This document shows, one piece after another, positions 1-13,853 of a stretch of DNA of 59,486 bases. Location of the stretch: NCBI GenBank assembly GCA_025331125.1, contig JAOALB010000229.1, positions 1-59,486 on the forward strand. Direction: 5' to 3'. A model generated the notes under the pieces. That model searched no databases and had not been told where the DNA came from. It worked only from the letters and a program-made list of their open reading frames with translations. The translations under genes were made by a program, and so were the position numbers. This DNA comes from Mycogone perniciosa (lineage: Eukaryota; Ascomycota; Sordariomycetes; Hypocreales; Hypocreaceae). Position 1 is the stretch's first letter, and every line of letters starts with the position of its first letter.

Positions 1-73
1 GTGATCATGTTCTTATTGGCCCGTCGTTCCGATATTCTTCCGGACCCGGGCCTTGGCCTGGTCGGGTCGTGAC
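1..73 (-). repeat. Start of an LTR, cut by the window edge
   Basis: Read on the minus strand, this begins TGTCACGACCCGACC and later contains GGAAGAATATC. The complete Gypsy LTR further right begins TGTTACGACCCAACCC and has GGAAGAATA at a similar place. The block is GC-normal, while everything from 74 onward is AT-rich, so it looks like the 5' end of a younger minus-strand LTR element continuing to the left. No coding part is visible here. Confidence 0.6.
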
Positions 74-3000
74 AAGAGGGCTAGGATTAAAGTTAATTTA
101 AAAGTATATTTAATTAAATTAAAGGCTTCCTATTATTTTTCTCTTTAAATATATAATTAATCTTTCTTTAAAAGTTGATTTAATAGTGCAGCTATTTTAA
201 AATATCTTTAAATAGAATAGTAATAAAAGTTTATAAAGCCGAAAAACTTTTATAAGTCTTTTACTCCTTTAAATAATTGCTAGTTTAGTATAACTTTAAC
301 CTTTTTAAGATTTATCTTTAATCCCTTTAAAGTAATAATTAAACTAAAGTATTTTATTTTTATTATTTTAAATTTACATTTAATAATATTAATTTAAAGG
401 CCAGCGTTTTAAAGGCAGGCTATTACTTTATAGATATATTTTTAATATTCCTTTTAGTTTAAAAAGTATATAAAGATATTATTAAAGTATATTATATAAA
501 TGCAGTTAAAGAGGTTATAAAAAGTATAATTAATATAGTATTAGAATATAGCAGGTGTATTATAAAGGCTAAAAGGTATAATTAATATCTTAAAAAGGCT
601 AAACTTTATAATAAACGCTATTTTTTATATATCTCTTTTAGTAATATAGAGGTTATTAAATGCAGCGATAATATTAAGTTTTATATATACCTTTATACAG
701 CTTAAAGTATCAAAGGTTTCCTAAATTAATAGTAATAGGTATTAATTTTTAATATTAATATTATTTAACCTTTAATAGTTTTAATAAATATAAATACTGC
801 CTTTTAATTTTACAGCTAAAAGGAAAAAAGCAGTATATTATACTTGCAATTCGCAGATAAATCCTTTTACTAAATTATTATTTAATTATTTTTTTATTAC
901 CTACAGTTTATTAAATAAAAATATTTTATTCTTTCTATATAAAAGGTCTTTTCCCAGCAATATTTTAATTTTATAGTTTTAAGGCTATTATAAAGGAAAT
1001 TTATTTACTGTCTTTAACAGGAAGGTATTATATAGGTTATATAGCTAGGATAACAGTTTCTTTAAAATATTTATTTTACTAAACTTAAATTTTCCTACTA
1101 TAAATTTCTTTATATTAGCAGCTATAATCTTTTTTAATTATATTAAAGAATAGTATTTATTAATAAAGTTATATATTTCTTTTAATAATACTATTTTTAC
1201 TTTAATATAATCTCTTTATTTTATAAATATTTATTAAAAGAATTTATTTAAAAGCTTTAATAGGCTAGTAAACGCTAGTTCTTTGATTTTAATAGCTTGG
1301 GTTAATCTCTTTTTAAATTACTTTTATTGCGCGGATATATAATTAATAATAAAAGGTAATAAAGTTTATAGCTGCTATTATTTATATATCTACTATATTT
1401 AAGTATATTTTTTAATTTTAAAGTTTAGTTTAGTTTTGCAGAAGCAGTATATTAAAAAGTAATAGTAGTAGCTTTAATAAAGGTTTTCTTTTTTATTATT
1501 AACTGTAGATTATAAAAGCAGGCAGCGGCTTTATATATATTTAATTTAAAATTATTTATACCTATATTTCTGTATTATTAATTCTGCTGCACCTATAAGT
1601 TATATAGTAATTTTAGTTTAATATTAAAGTTTATAGAAAATATAGTTTATAAACTCCCTTTTTAATTAAATTATAGTTTTCCTTTTTTTAAGTATTTTTA
1701 ATTAATAGTTATTAATATAATATAGTTTTTTATTTAATTAAATTAAGCTTTGCTTTATTTAAAATATCTTTAACTATTAATTACTAGTAATATATATTCC
1801 CTATATTAGCTTTAGCGAAGTTATTTTTTATTTTAACTAGTATTAAAACTTATATAAAGCTGGCTATATTCTTTAAAAGGTAATAGTTATAATAGTAATA
1901 AAATTTAAAAATAATAGTTAATTCTTTTTAATTAATATTAAAGTTATATTTTCTTAACTATAAAAGGCTAAAGATAATAGGTATATTATTAAGGATATTT
2001 ATAATAAAAAAAAGGTAAAGTTTTTTATAAAGGCCGATTATAGTTTATATAATAAAAAAGTTTAAAATTTTATTAGCTATACTTTTATTAATAAAAAAGA
2101 GGTTTTTTAATAAATAATAGTTATTAAATAGTAATATTAAATCGCTTAATAAAAGCGCAGCCAATATAAGCTTAAAGTATATAGCTGCTATTTATTAAAG
2201 CTTTTATATTAATATAAATATTATATATAAAAGATAGTATAGTTTATATTAAAAGGCATTTATTATTTATTAAATTAAATTTAAAAGGCTTTTAATTAAA
2301 AAAGTAATAATAGATTTATTTTAAGATAATAGTATTATTTATAGTTCACTTTTATTTATAACTTTTAATAAAGGTTAATCTTTTCTTTAGTTTATAATTT
2401 AAGTTTAAGTTTTTAATAAATATAGCTAGCTAAATTAAAGTAGGTTAAAAGTTAATAAAGTAGCGCTATTATTATTATCTTTATTAATATTTAAAGAGGG
2501 TATATTATTTAAAGCTTAAATTTATAAGTTAACTAGGTATTGCAGGTAATATTAATATACTATTAAACTTTAATTATTATATTTTACTAGGCTATTTTAC
2601 TGCCAGCCTTAAAGTGCTGCTAGGTTAAGTTATAGTTAATATAGCTAAACTTAATAATTTTAGTTTTATATTTAATATAAATTTCTTTAATATATATTAG
2701 CCTACTTTTTCTTATTGCATTTATTAAAGCTATAACTTACTTTTTTACAGTAAAAGTATAGTCCTTCAGCGATATATTCCTCGCGAGAAATTTAAAAGTA
2801 AAGTAATATAGTATATATAGTATTTAGCTATATTAAATTACTAGTCAGCGCTAAAGCAGTAATTTAGTTATTCGCTTAGTTATTTACTTAGTTATTTTAC
2901 TGGCATTAATAATATTACTGCTATTATTAATAGCTTTATTAATACTAGTTTATTTAAGCAGTATAAAAGGCATTATAATAGGCGCTTTCTTAAAGCCTAT

Positions 3001-4113
3001 TATAAATAGTTTAGTAAAGTTAATACTATTTAATAAAGTTAAATTTATTTAGCTTAATTATTTAAGTTTTTATAGTATTAGTAAATTCTTAAAAGACTTT
3101 TATCTTTAAAGCCTTTATTATTTATTTAATAGTTTTACTATATTTACTGCTTAATATAAATAATTTTACTATAAAGTTTTAAAAAGGCTTATTTAATATA
3201 TATAAATTATTAAAAGACTATAATGCCTTTTAAAATAAATTAATTATTTTATATTATTTATCAAAATTAATAAAAAGTATTATATTAATTTTTTAAAATT
3301 ATTAGGCAAGGTTATTAAAGTTTTTAATAATAATATTAAAGTTTTTTTATTATAGTTAATATATATCTCCCTTTAAAAGGCCTATAATATATAAAATCTT
3401 TAGTTTAATAGTAGTTAAATAAATTATTATTTTTAAAGTTTAGCAGTAAAGCTATATTTAAAGCTTTAACTTAAACTTTAATTTATACTTTAAAGTTTTA
3501 GTTTTTAGTTATTTATTTTAAAATTTCCTATTTAAACGTTTACTTTTATTTTTCCTATTAAACTAAGCTTTTATTTATTATTTAATTAAAGAGATAGAAT
3601 TAGTAATAAAAGTTATTATCTTTAATAATTACATTTATTAAATATATATAATTACTATAAATACTAGATTTTTATAGGGTTTTAAAGAGAAAAGGGAAAG
3701 GCGCTAGCTTTATAGTAAAGACTATAGTCTATTAGGCCAGGTTAAGTTATAAGGCGAAGTTTAAGGTATTTATATTTATCTTGCTTATAATTAATTTCCT
3801 ATAAGTATAGGGTTTAAAGGGCAAAGGCTAGGCTATAGAGGCATTATTATAGGTTTAAGAAGAAAGGGGGAATTTAAGGAAGTTTATAATTAGTTAAGTA
3901 TATACCTTGCAACGGCGCAGCTGAGTTAAAGGACAGTATAAACTATTACAGTATAGGAAGGCAGGTTAAAGTAAATATTATTATTGTATTATAGAGAGCA
4001 AGGAAGCCTTAAAGCTTTATAGAAAGCTATAGCTAGGAACGCGTTAAGGCCTGGTTATTTAACCAGAGCTTACGTAACAGGGCGTTAATATCGCGTTATA
4101 GTCGGTGCCGTAA
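74..4113 (-). mobile_element. RIP-degraded Gypsy retroelement relic, left part missing
   Basis: This is about 4 kb of very AT-rich DNA with no long open frame. On the minus strand, broken frames still show a gag-type zinc knuckle at 2708-2767 (EGLYFYCKKVSYSFNKC, a CCHC pattern with one Cys and the His turned to Tyr) and the start of a Ty3/Gypsy reverse transcriptase at about 830-960 (pieces like LVKGFICELQ). Gag lying to the right of RT gives minus-strand polarity. The right edge fits an LTR start: the minus strand reads TGTTACGGCACCGAC from 4113. The rest of pol (RNase H, integrase) and the 3' LTR are absent, probably cut off by the element at 1-73. The family comes from the motifs; the exact ends are inferred. 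Confidence 0.65.
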
Positions 4114-4892
4114 CATTTACACTTACTGTAATTTAATAAGTAAAATTCCCTATAAAGGGAATCTCTTTAAAGTGTATTAAAGTAACTATATAGTCTCTAT
4201 AATACTAAAAATGCTTCTTTTAAGCTTTAAACCTAAATAATAGATATAGTAGGAATAGCTATTAAACTATCTTTAATTAATATAAATAATAAAGCCTATT
4301 TTAAATTAAATAAAAAATTAGTAAATATAAGATTTTATCAGACCACAAATCCTGCAAAAGTAAAGCTCTACACAATCTGCATAGATAAGTGACCTTATAT
4401 GCTATATGACAGATTTTCTATAAAGGTATAATAATCTATAGCTTTTTATATAATATTTAAAGACTATTTCTATTAATTAAAGTTATTAGGACCTATTAGC
4501 TTATAGCTTTCTAGAAGGCTATAGACCTTTTTTAATGCCTTTTTAATAAAACTACTATTTAAAGTTAAAATAATAGTTTAAGGTTAAGGAATTAATAAAA
4601 ATAGAACTTAAATAAGTATAGGAATAGAGGTAAGAGAGACTTAAAATAGCAGCAGCTAAGCTAGCTAAAGTATTAAATAGCTGAGCTATAGTATTATTCT
4701 AACCCTTTAACTATGCCTTTAGTGTTTTAGTAAAAGCCTTTTATGCCTAAAGCTCTTATTCTATATTCTATACTTAAATAAATAAATCCCTTTACTATTA
4801 AGGAGAGCTATTATGCTTGATTAAAGAAATAGGGCTGCTAAAAGCCTTAATAGGTCGACTTATACTGCTAACATTAAACCTATATCCTATTT
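4114..4892. other. AT-rich DNA of unassigned origin
   Basis: This RIP-like sequence lies between two Gypsy relics. I see no coding motif on either strand. It could be the other half of an older element split by the insertion at 4893, continuing at 12455, but I could not join the two sides convincingly. Confidence 0.5.
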
Positions 4893-5292
4893 TATAACGA
4901 TCTGGGTTGATTCTCAACAGTTAAACCAAGGTTTACAGGGTTTATATTAACAGAGAGGTTAAAAATAAATACTAAGTAGGGTAATATAATTACAATTTTA
5001 TAGAATAGGCGGTTCTAGTAAATACAATTATTAACAACTATTTAAATAATTATATTAAATAATTATAATTTATGTAGTTTTATATATAAAAGAGATATAT
5101 AATAAATATATTTAGATTATATATAGATTATAGTTATATTAAATTATATTAACTTATCTTTATAATTTAAATAATTTATAGTTTATAGTAATCCAAGTAA
5201 TCCTTTTTAATTAAATAGTTATTTTATTATTTTTCCAGGGTATATATTGCCCTAAACCCTTTATATAGCTATAAAAGGGTTAGGTTATAATT
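4893..5292 (-). repeat. 3' LTR of the Gypsy relic
   Basis: It aligns end to end with 12054-12454. Shared landmarks include AGGTTTA near the left end, a long AT block, and a right end reading CCAGGGTATATATTGCCC then TATAAAAGGGTTAGG. Most differences from the other copy are C/T or G/A. Confidence 0.85.
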
Positions 5293-8200
5293 TAATATCC
5301 TTTTCCTAATAATTTTATCCTTAAAACTTTACTTATCTTATATAAATACTATACCTCCCTTTATAAATATAATATTGTTTTTTTTTCCTTTTTTTATATA
5401 TATAGTATTAATAATATAAATTATATTAAAAAGGCTTATTCTTTAAAGACCTTTTAGTATTTAGCCTTTATATTGTTTATTAAAAAATTAAATTTTAAAA
5501 CTATATTTTATTTATATTATTATTCTTATAATTATATTTATAAAATAATAAATAAAGTATTTTAATATTAAAAGTATATTTAATAAAGGCGCAGGAATAA
5601 AAGGCAGAGTTTAAATTAGTAGAATTATATTATAAATCTTTTACAGCTTTAGCGCAATTAACTTGCCTTTATACTTAATATAAAGTATTAATAATAAAAT
5701 AGGTAAAGATAGTAAATCTTAAGTTAAAAAGTATAGATAAACTAGATAAAGCTAAATATTATTAAGTAAAGGCTGCTATTAATATATATTCCTTTAAGGC
5801 TATTAATATAATTAACTAGACTGCTTTTAGGCTATTTAATTTATTATTAATAAGCTAAGACTTTAATGGAATTATTATAAAATTATTTAAAAGTACTTAA
5901 AGTATTTTTTAAATTTTTAAAAGTTATATTTTTCTTTATAAATTTTTTATTTTATTAAATATTAGCATTTATTATTTTTTATTTTTATAGCTTTAATTTC
6001 TTTAACTTTATATTCTTTTTTAATTAATAAAACTTTAATTAAATCTATAATTAATTTATTTTTGAGTTTATTTTATAATATTTCTTTAAATAATAAAATA
6101 TAAAATATTAAATAAATTTAAATACTGTTTAATAGTATAAATTTATAAATAACTTTTAAAATAACCGTTTTAATTAAATATAGTTTAAGTTTTTTAAAAT
6201 TTAATTTATTATTTAATTGCGTCATTTTAATATTTATAGTCTTTTTCTTTTGTAAATATTAATATAAATAAATTATATCTCCCTTTTTAAAAATTAATCC
6301 CTTTAATTTATATTTATTAATATACTTCTTTATTTTTTTTATATAAAAGAAAGGTATATTTATATTTCTTTATATAACTGCTTTATATTTTTAGATTTAA
6401 TTTATATTTTATTAATATATAGGCTTTTCCTTAACGCTTTATATATATTTAGTGTAAAGCTATAGTTAATGTATATAAAGCTAAAATTAATTAACTTTAA
6501 AATATTACTATTATAAAATATTTATATAATTAATAGTCTTTCTATTTAATTATTTTAATTAAAGTTAATATAACTTTTTAAATAAGCTTTAATAACCTAA
6601 TTAATATGTTCTATTTATTTATTTATTTATAGGTAGTATATAGTATTAAACTTATAATTTATATTTAATTAATTTATAAATATTTCTTGAAATTCAAATA
6701 TAAAGGTTAATCTTTAATTAAAAATAATTTTAACTAGAATTATATAGTTAACTGCAATAAATTATAAAGATATATAAGTTAATATTTTTATATTTATTAT
6801 TTCTTTATATAAAAGGAAGTAAAAGTATTTAATAAATTAGTTTATAATTATTAATATACTATTATATTTAATTTTTATTTTTAATTTAATAGATAATAAT
6901 AGTTTAATAATAAAACTTAATAAAATTAATTCCTATAATTACTTTAATATTAATAAAGGTTAAAGTTTACTATATAGTTTATATTTTAAGTTTTTAACTG
7001 TTTTATAAATTATATAGTAAAAAATAATATTTTATATAATCCTTTTAAGCCTTTAAAACTTAAAGTACCTTTAAACTTATTTATAAATCTTATAAATATT
7101 TTTATATTTATATACTAGGTATTAATAAACCTTTATAATTATACTTTTCTAAAGTTTATTTAAAGTTTAAATTCTTTTATTTTATTATTAAATTCCTTTA
7201 TTATTAAACTTTATACCTTTTAAAAATCTATTATTATTTTAAATAATATAATACTCTTTAATATATTAAAGTATAGTATTATTATTAAATACTTTATATA
7301 TAGTTTAAAATACTATTTATTAATAGTATCTTTTAAACACTTATTTTAAAATTTACTTAATATATTTAATCTTTCTTTAATGATAGTTAATTTATCTGCC
7401 AAGTATATTTATTTATCTATTTTTAAATCTTTTCCAGTAAATTAAAATATAGTTAAATTTTAAAAGGTATTTTATATAATAAATCTACTTTTTAGAAAAT
7501 TATTAAACTATTATAAAGTATATAATATTTTTATAGTTAATATATACCTTAACTTTATATATTCCTTTTAATAGGTAATATTACTATTTTTTAAATATAA
7601 GAATAATAGTAAAGAATTCTTTATTATATATTAAATAGTTTAGTTTTGCGCTATATAATACTTTAAAGTAAAAAGTAATAAAGCGTAATTTACTATTTTT
7701 ATCTTTTTCATTAAATTAAGCTTTTATAGTAAAATTAAAAGTATTTATTTTAACTTTTATGTATTTAAATAAATTAAATATAATAAATATAGGTTTTTCT
7801 AAAATAAGCTATTTAAATTTATTAAAGGCTTTTTATATATTTAATGCTTATAAAAACTTTTAATCTTTTTTAATAAATTCATAAAGAGTTTATATAATAC
7901 TTTTATAGCTTTTAATAAATTATTAATAATAATTAATAAATTTTAAAAAGGTTTAAACTTTTTTAATTATTATAAATATAGGCTAGTCTTTTACTATTTA
8001 TACTTTTAATAGATTTATATTAACTTTTTTAAAGGTAATAATATATTTTAAAAAGATAATTTCTTATATATAGAATTTATATTTTTTTTAGTTTTATAAA
8101 TAAGTTAATATTTTATAGTATTTATAATACTTTATAGATATATACTTTATATTTTTTAAAAGTATTTAAAAAGATTAAAATACTATTTAAATAAATAATT

Positions 8201-11200
8201 ATAAAGATATTAAAGTACTCTTTTAATATATTATTAATTATTTTTTAAAATATTATAAGGGTATTAATAAAATTAAAAGGTATAATAGAGTATTTAAATA
8301 AACTGTATTTAATTTAAAATATAGTTATTTATTTATATTCTTCTTTAATTTAAATAAAGTTATAAACGCCTTTAAGATTTAGCGCTATAAACTATTTCTT
8401 TTTATATAGTTTATTTTATAATTTTATAATTAATAGTAATAGAGTTTTATTTTTAACAATAGTTTTATTAAACTATTAGTAGTTTATAATTAACTATAAT
8501 TTATTTCCTTTTTTTAATATAAATATAATAAAATAGCCTGCTTTGAATAAAAAAAGTTAAATATACCCTTTAATTAATATATTATCTAAATAATTATATA
8601 AGCTTTTAAGCTTTTTTTTATTTACATTATAAATTTTATAGAAAATAGTATTTGCTTTATCTTTAAATTTAATTATATAGTTTTATTAACTATATTTTAA
8701 TAGCTTTATATTAAATATTTCTTTAAATAGCTTACTATATTTCCGGTATTCTTTAAAGATATGTTATAGTTATTTTAATAATACCGCTATTTTAAGGCTT
8801 TTTATTTTAAGTATTTTATTAATATTATTATATACTTTTTATAAAAAGGTAATTATTCTTTAGATTTATTTATCTTTTCCTTTACTTTATTTAAGTTTTA
8901 TTTTTAAGTAAATTATTTCTATCATTAAATTAAAGGTAACCTTTTTAGTTCCTTTTTTTAATATACTTAAAGGTTTTATATAGGATTTTTGCCCTATAGT
9001 TAAAGCCTTTTTAATAGTTTTAATCGCTAAAGAAACTTTATTATTGCATTAATAAAGCTAGCTGTTTTTTTAGTTAATATTAAAGTTATTGCATTTTAAT
9101 TAAAGATAATTAAAAATAATATTATATTTATTAATATTTGCTATATTACAGGGAACCACTCTTTTATATTTAGCGATCTTAAATTCAAAATAATTAATCT
9201 TTCATTTAACTTATCCATTATTATATATAAAGGCTCCTCTTTCTGCCTAATAGAGTTAATATAGTTTAGTTTTCTTTTTTTAAAGTAATTAAAGGTAATT
9301 TATAGTTATAGGTGCAATAAAATTACTTATTACTTTGCTATTTATTAATATATATAGCTAATATCCTTTAACTATTATCTTTAATTTAAAATATACTGTA
9401 TTTTTATTATTACTCTTATTATTTAATATTTTAAGAGATATAATTTATTAATTATTACTTTATAGCCTTTTTATAAATAATATTAATATTTCTTAATTCT
9501 TTTTTTTATATAGATTTTATAGTTAATTAAGGTTCTTTAAAGTAAATATTACCTTTTTTTATTATAAGCGGTTTTTTTATAAGTAATAAAATTAAATTAA
9601 TTTTAATACAGCTCCTTTATAATTTAATTAATCTTTTTATCCTTTAAAATAAATTTATACTTTATATACTTTCATATCTACTACTTTTAAAGTTTTTCCT
9701 ATAGGTAAATAGTATATTTATCCTTTTAGTAGTATATATAGTCTAGTAATAAATATAAAGTATTATTAGTTTATTATATATATTAATCCTGTAATATATT
9801 TTATTTATATGTAATATACTTTAAACTATTATACTTTAAATAATATTATTAATTATATTTAAACTTTTTATTATAGCAGAAATATTATTTTATTAATTTC
9901 TTTTAGCAGTAAATATAATATCTTTTAGATTTATATCTTTTAAGTTTTTATAGCTAATAATATTTTTTTAAAGTTTTAATATTTAATTTAATAATAATAA
10001 TTTTAAGGTTTTAATACTATATAGTTATAATTTATTCTTTAAAAGTATTATAATTTTATATTTATTTTATAAAGTAAAATAAGATTTTAATTAGAAATAT
10101 ATTATAGTTTACTTTTTTTAAAAGTATACTATATATTTATATATAATATAAATAATTTAGGATATAGTATAATACTTTTTATAAATAGGGTCATTTATTG
10201 TATAGTCTTTTTATATATCAGAATATATAGGTTTTTTATATATAATTAAAGTAATTAAAATACTTTTAATAGCTATTTTATTATTAGCTTTATTTTATTT
10301 TACTATATATTTATAGTAACTCTTTTAATTAAATTTAAATAGTATTTATTTAGCTTACCTTTAAAGTTATTATTTATAGGTAATATATTTTTTACTTTTA
10401 GAAGTATAGTATTATATAATAATAGTTTATATTATAAAAGGTTATTTTTATTTGTATTATTAGAGTTTATATTATTAGTTCATCTTTTATAGTTTATAAT
10501 AATTTAATTAAAATATTAATAATTAATTATAGTAATTATTTATTTATTTAAAATACTATTATTTTTATTTAACTTTATATAATTAAAGCTTAAATTCTAT
10601 TCTATTAAACTATTTAAGTATAATAAATATTTATTTACTTTATCTTTTTTAAAAATATCTTTAAAAGTTAAAAGTTTAAGTTTTAATTAATATTTCTTTC
10701 AATTTATTATAAATATTCTTTTAGGTTATTTTAAGTATTATCTGCTTTTATTTTTACTAGATTTATAAATAAAGCAGCTATTATTATAATATATAGTGTA
10801 GCTAAGTAATATATAATTAATAGTTTTTAAAACTATATTAACCTTTTATTTCAATCTTAGCGCAGGCTTTTAAAGTTTATTAATTTTTAGCTTTTATAAA
10901 ACTTTACAGTTTTTTAAAATATATTTTAATTTATTACAGTTATAATAAATAACCTTTACCTTTCTTTTTTAAATAATATTTAAATCTATTTAATTAAATC
11001 TTTTATTATTAAAGCTAATAATATATTTCTATTACTTTTTACTTTAATCTATATATCTTTAATATTTATAAATTTACTTAAATTACTATTATTTTTTCTT
11101 TATATTTAAATAGAGTTTATAAAGTAAATCACTTATATTTATATATTTTTTAATAAATTTAATAATACCTTTATTATAAAAAAACTTATAAGTTTTTCTT

Positions 11201-12053
11201 TTAATTTTTAATTTAAATTTATTATAAAATTATTTAATATAAATAAAGTTTTTTTATTTAACTTTAAAAGTATAGTTTTTAAAGTATATAATATAATTAA
11301 AGTATTTCTTTTTTTAAATTAAATTTATAAATTTATTTTCTATAATATATTTTTTATTAATATTATTAAAATATTTTTTAATTTTTCTTTAAATTAATTA
11401 TAGCTAATAAATATCAGCTATATCTATTTATTAGCTTTACTTTTATTATTAAAGAAATCTCTTTAAATAAATTTAAATTACTTTAAAGTATTGCCTTTAA
11501 GTTATTTAGCAGCTAAAAAGACTTTATAAATCTTTATATTAAAGCTAGTTAAAAAGTAGGTGAAATAGTTATATATTTAAGTAAAAAACAGTTAAAGTGC
11601 TATAATGCTTTTATTAAAGGATTTAAAGGGCTATATTTTAAGCGACTCTTTTAAGTCCTTTAAAGGTTAATTTCCTTTATAGTTCAATATAGGGTTTAAA
11701 GTAAGTAGGGCTTAACTTTATAAATTTATAATAGTTATTTACTATTAATAAATTATTTATTAAACTTTAATATTTTCAGTAATTAAATATTAATAGTATT
11801 ATTCCTATTATATATAATTAGCTTCTATATATTAAAAGGCTTCCTTTATATAAATATATAGTTATTTTGTTTTATTAACTTTATCTTTATTTTCGCTTCT
11901 ATTTATATTATTATTTTTATTATTATCCTGCCTTTAGTAAAAAGGTAAAATAAAAGGTAAAGTATTAAAGTTATTAAAAGAGGATACTGTAACGGATATA
12001 CTTATAGTATTGCTTAAGATTTTTAATAGCTTTTTAAATAAAGGTTATTAAGA

Positions 12054-12454
12054 TATAATAATCTAGCTTAATTTTTAACAGTAAAACTAAGGTTTATAGA
12101 GTTTATATTAATAAAAAGGTTAAAGATAAATATTAAATAGGGTAATATAATTATAATTTTATAGAATAAACAGTTTTAATAAATATAATTATTAATAACT
12201 ATTTAAGTAATTATATTAAATAATTATAATTTATTTAGTTTTATATATAAAGGATATATATAATAAATGTATTTAGATTATATATAGATTATAGTTATAT
12301 TAGATTACTTTAGTTTATATTTTATAATTTAAGTGATCTATAGTTTACAGTAATCCAAGAAATCCTTTATAATTAGACAGTTATTTTATTATTCTTCCAG
12401 GGTATATACCGCCCTGGACCCTTTATGCGGCTATAAAAGGGTTGGGTCGTAATA
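12054..12454 (-). repeat. 5' LTR of the Gypsy relic
   Basis: On the minus strand it starts TATTACGACCCAACCCTTTT, the expected TGTTACGACC with one G-to-A change. It contains CCAGGGCGGTATATACCC. It is the better preserved of the two LTRs at this end, keeping GC-rich stretches that the copy at 4893-5292 has lost. Confidence 0.85.
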
Positions 12455-12728
12455 TATATAAATAGGGAATATATTATATAATATATAGAGGTAGTAATAT
12501 AAGTAGTATTACTATAACTGTAATAGTATTTGCAGTAAAAGCCTAGGAACAGCTTTAGGTAGCTAAAATCCTAAAGTGCTAATGTAAGCACTAGGATAAA
12601 TATTATAAAAAACCTGCTATAAATGCTGTAGTAGCGTTAAAGGAAATGCTGTAACTATTAAAAGACTCCATTAATAAAGACCTAAGGAAAACTCTCTTAG
12701 GCTTATAACCTATTAAAATAATAAAGTT
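12455..12728. other. AT-rich DNA between the Gypsy relic and the tandem repeat
   Basis: Composition is less extreme than in the Gypsy interior. A stretch such as AAAGTGCTAATGTAAGCACT can form a small hairpin. No coding motif was recognised. Confidence 0.4.
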
Positions 12729-13853
12729 ATACTAAACCTTATTTATATATAGCTTCTAGGAAGCTGCATACAATGCAGTAATAAGGAAATAACTAAAAGT
12801 CTAATTAGGCTAATAATAGATAAATAATTGAATTGTAAATAATTTAATAGCTAAAAGCTATAGAATATTTAATGTATATATGGCCAGTATAGAAGTAATT
12901 ATATAAATAATAGCTTTATCTTCTATACTAGTCCTCCGGCTAAATAATAGGAATGCAGCAGTAGAATTAGGTTTATGGCCTTATTTCTATTTTCCGCAAA
13001 ATTTATTTATATAGGAAATCGTCCAAATCGACTTACAGCTATACAAACAGGAAACCATTTTAGTTAAATTTTCGCAATAGCCATTATGCTGATTCTATTG
13101 AGTCTAGGGTAGGCGGGGTAGCTGGTCCTAGCTTAATTGTTATTATTAAAGATAATAGAAATTTCCTAACTTACACCAAAGTTCCTCCAGAACTCGGTCC
13201 TAGCATCGGGCCTAATTCCGGGTCTAGCCAGAATAGGAAGGTTACCCAAATACACTGAAATCCTTACTTTTTAGCCCTCCTTTTTAACATATACTAAACC
13301 TTATTTATATATAGCTTTTAGGAAGCTATATATAATATAGCAATAAAGAAAATAACTAAAGGTTTAATGAAGTTAACAATAAATAAATAATTAAATTATA
13401 ACTAAACTAATAGCTAAAAAGCTATAGAATATTTAGTATATATACAGCTAGTATAAAAGTAATTATATAAGTAATAGCTTTGTCTTTTATAATAGCCCTT
13501 TAACTAGATAATAAAAGTATAGCGGCAGAATTAGGTTTATAGCCTTATTCCTATTTTCCGCAAAATTTATTTATATAAGAAATCGGCTAAATCGACTTAT
13601 AGCTATATAAACAGGAAACTATTTTAGTTAGATTTTTTACAATAGCTATTATAGCTATTATATTAAGTTTAGGGTAGGCGGGATAGCTGGTCCTAGCTTA
13701 ATTATTATCGTTAAAAATGACAGAAAATTCCTAACTTACACTAAAGTTCCTCCTAAACTTAGTCCTAGCATTGGGCCTAATTCCAGGTCTAGCTAGAATA
13801 GGAAGGTTACCTAAATACACTAAAATCCTTACTTTTTAGCCCTCCTTTTTAAC
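12729..13853. repeat. Tandem duplication, two units of about 562 bp
   Basis: Unit 1 is about 12729-13290 and unit 2 about 13291-13853. Both start ATACTAAACCTTATTTATAT and end TTTTTAGCCCTCCTTTTTAACA. Landmarks such as TATTTTCCGCAAAATTTATT and GGTAGCTGGTCCTAGCTTAATT-type segments occur in both. The units differ mainly by C-to-T or G-to-A changes, more of them in unit 2, but each unit keeps some ancestral C or G the other lost. This is what RIP on a linked duplication would leave. Neither unit codes for anything I recognise. Confidence 0.85.

Larger units (their letters stand above)
4893..12454 (-). mobile_element. Nearly full-length RIP-degraded Ty3/Gypsy LTR retrotransposon
   Basis: The element is bounded by two direct repeats of about 400 bp (4893-5292 and 12054-12454). 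The about 6.8-kb interior is AT-rich and has no surviving open frame. Minus-strand remnants fix the family and direction. At 8177-8207 there is FIIIYLNSIL, a decayed form of the reverse transcriptase YLDD box. At 7601-7640 there is NYLIYNKEFFTII, a decayed form of the RNase H signature NYxxxDKELLAI. RNase H downstream of RT on the minus strand gives the Gypsy order, with integrase expected at about 5300-7500 and gag at about 9000-12000, although neither is readable. Flanking bases TATTT (4888-4892) and TATAT (12455-12459) could be a mutated 5-bp target duplication. The element is dead. Confidence 0.85.
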
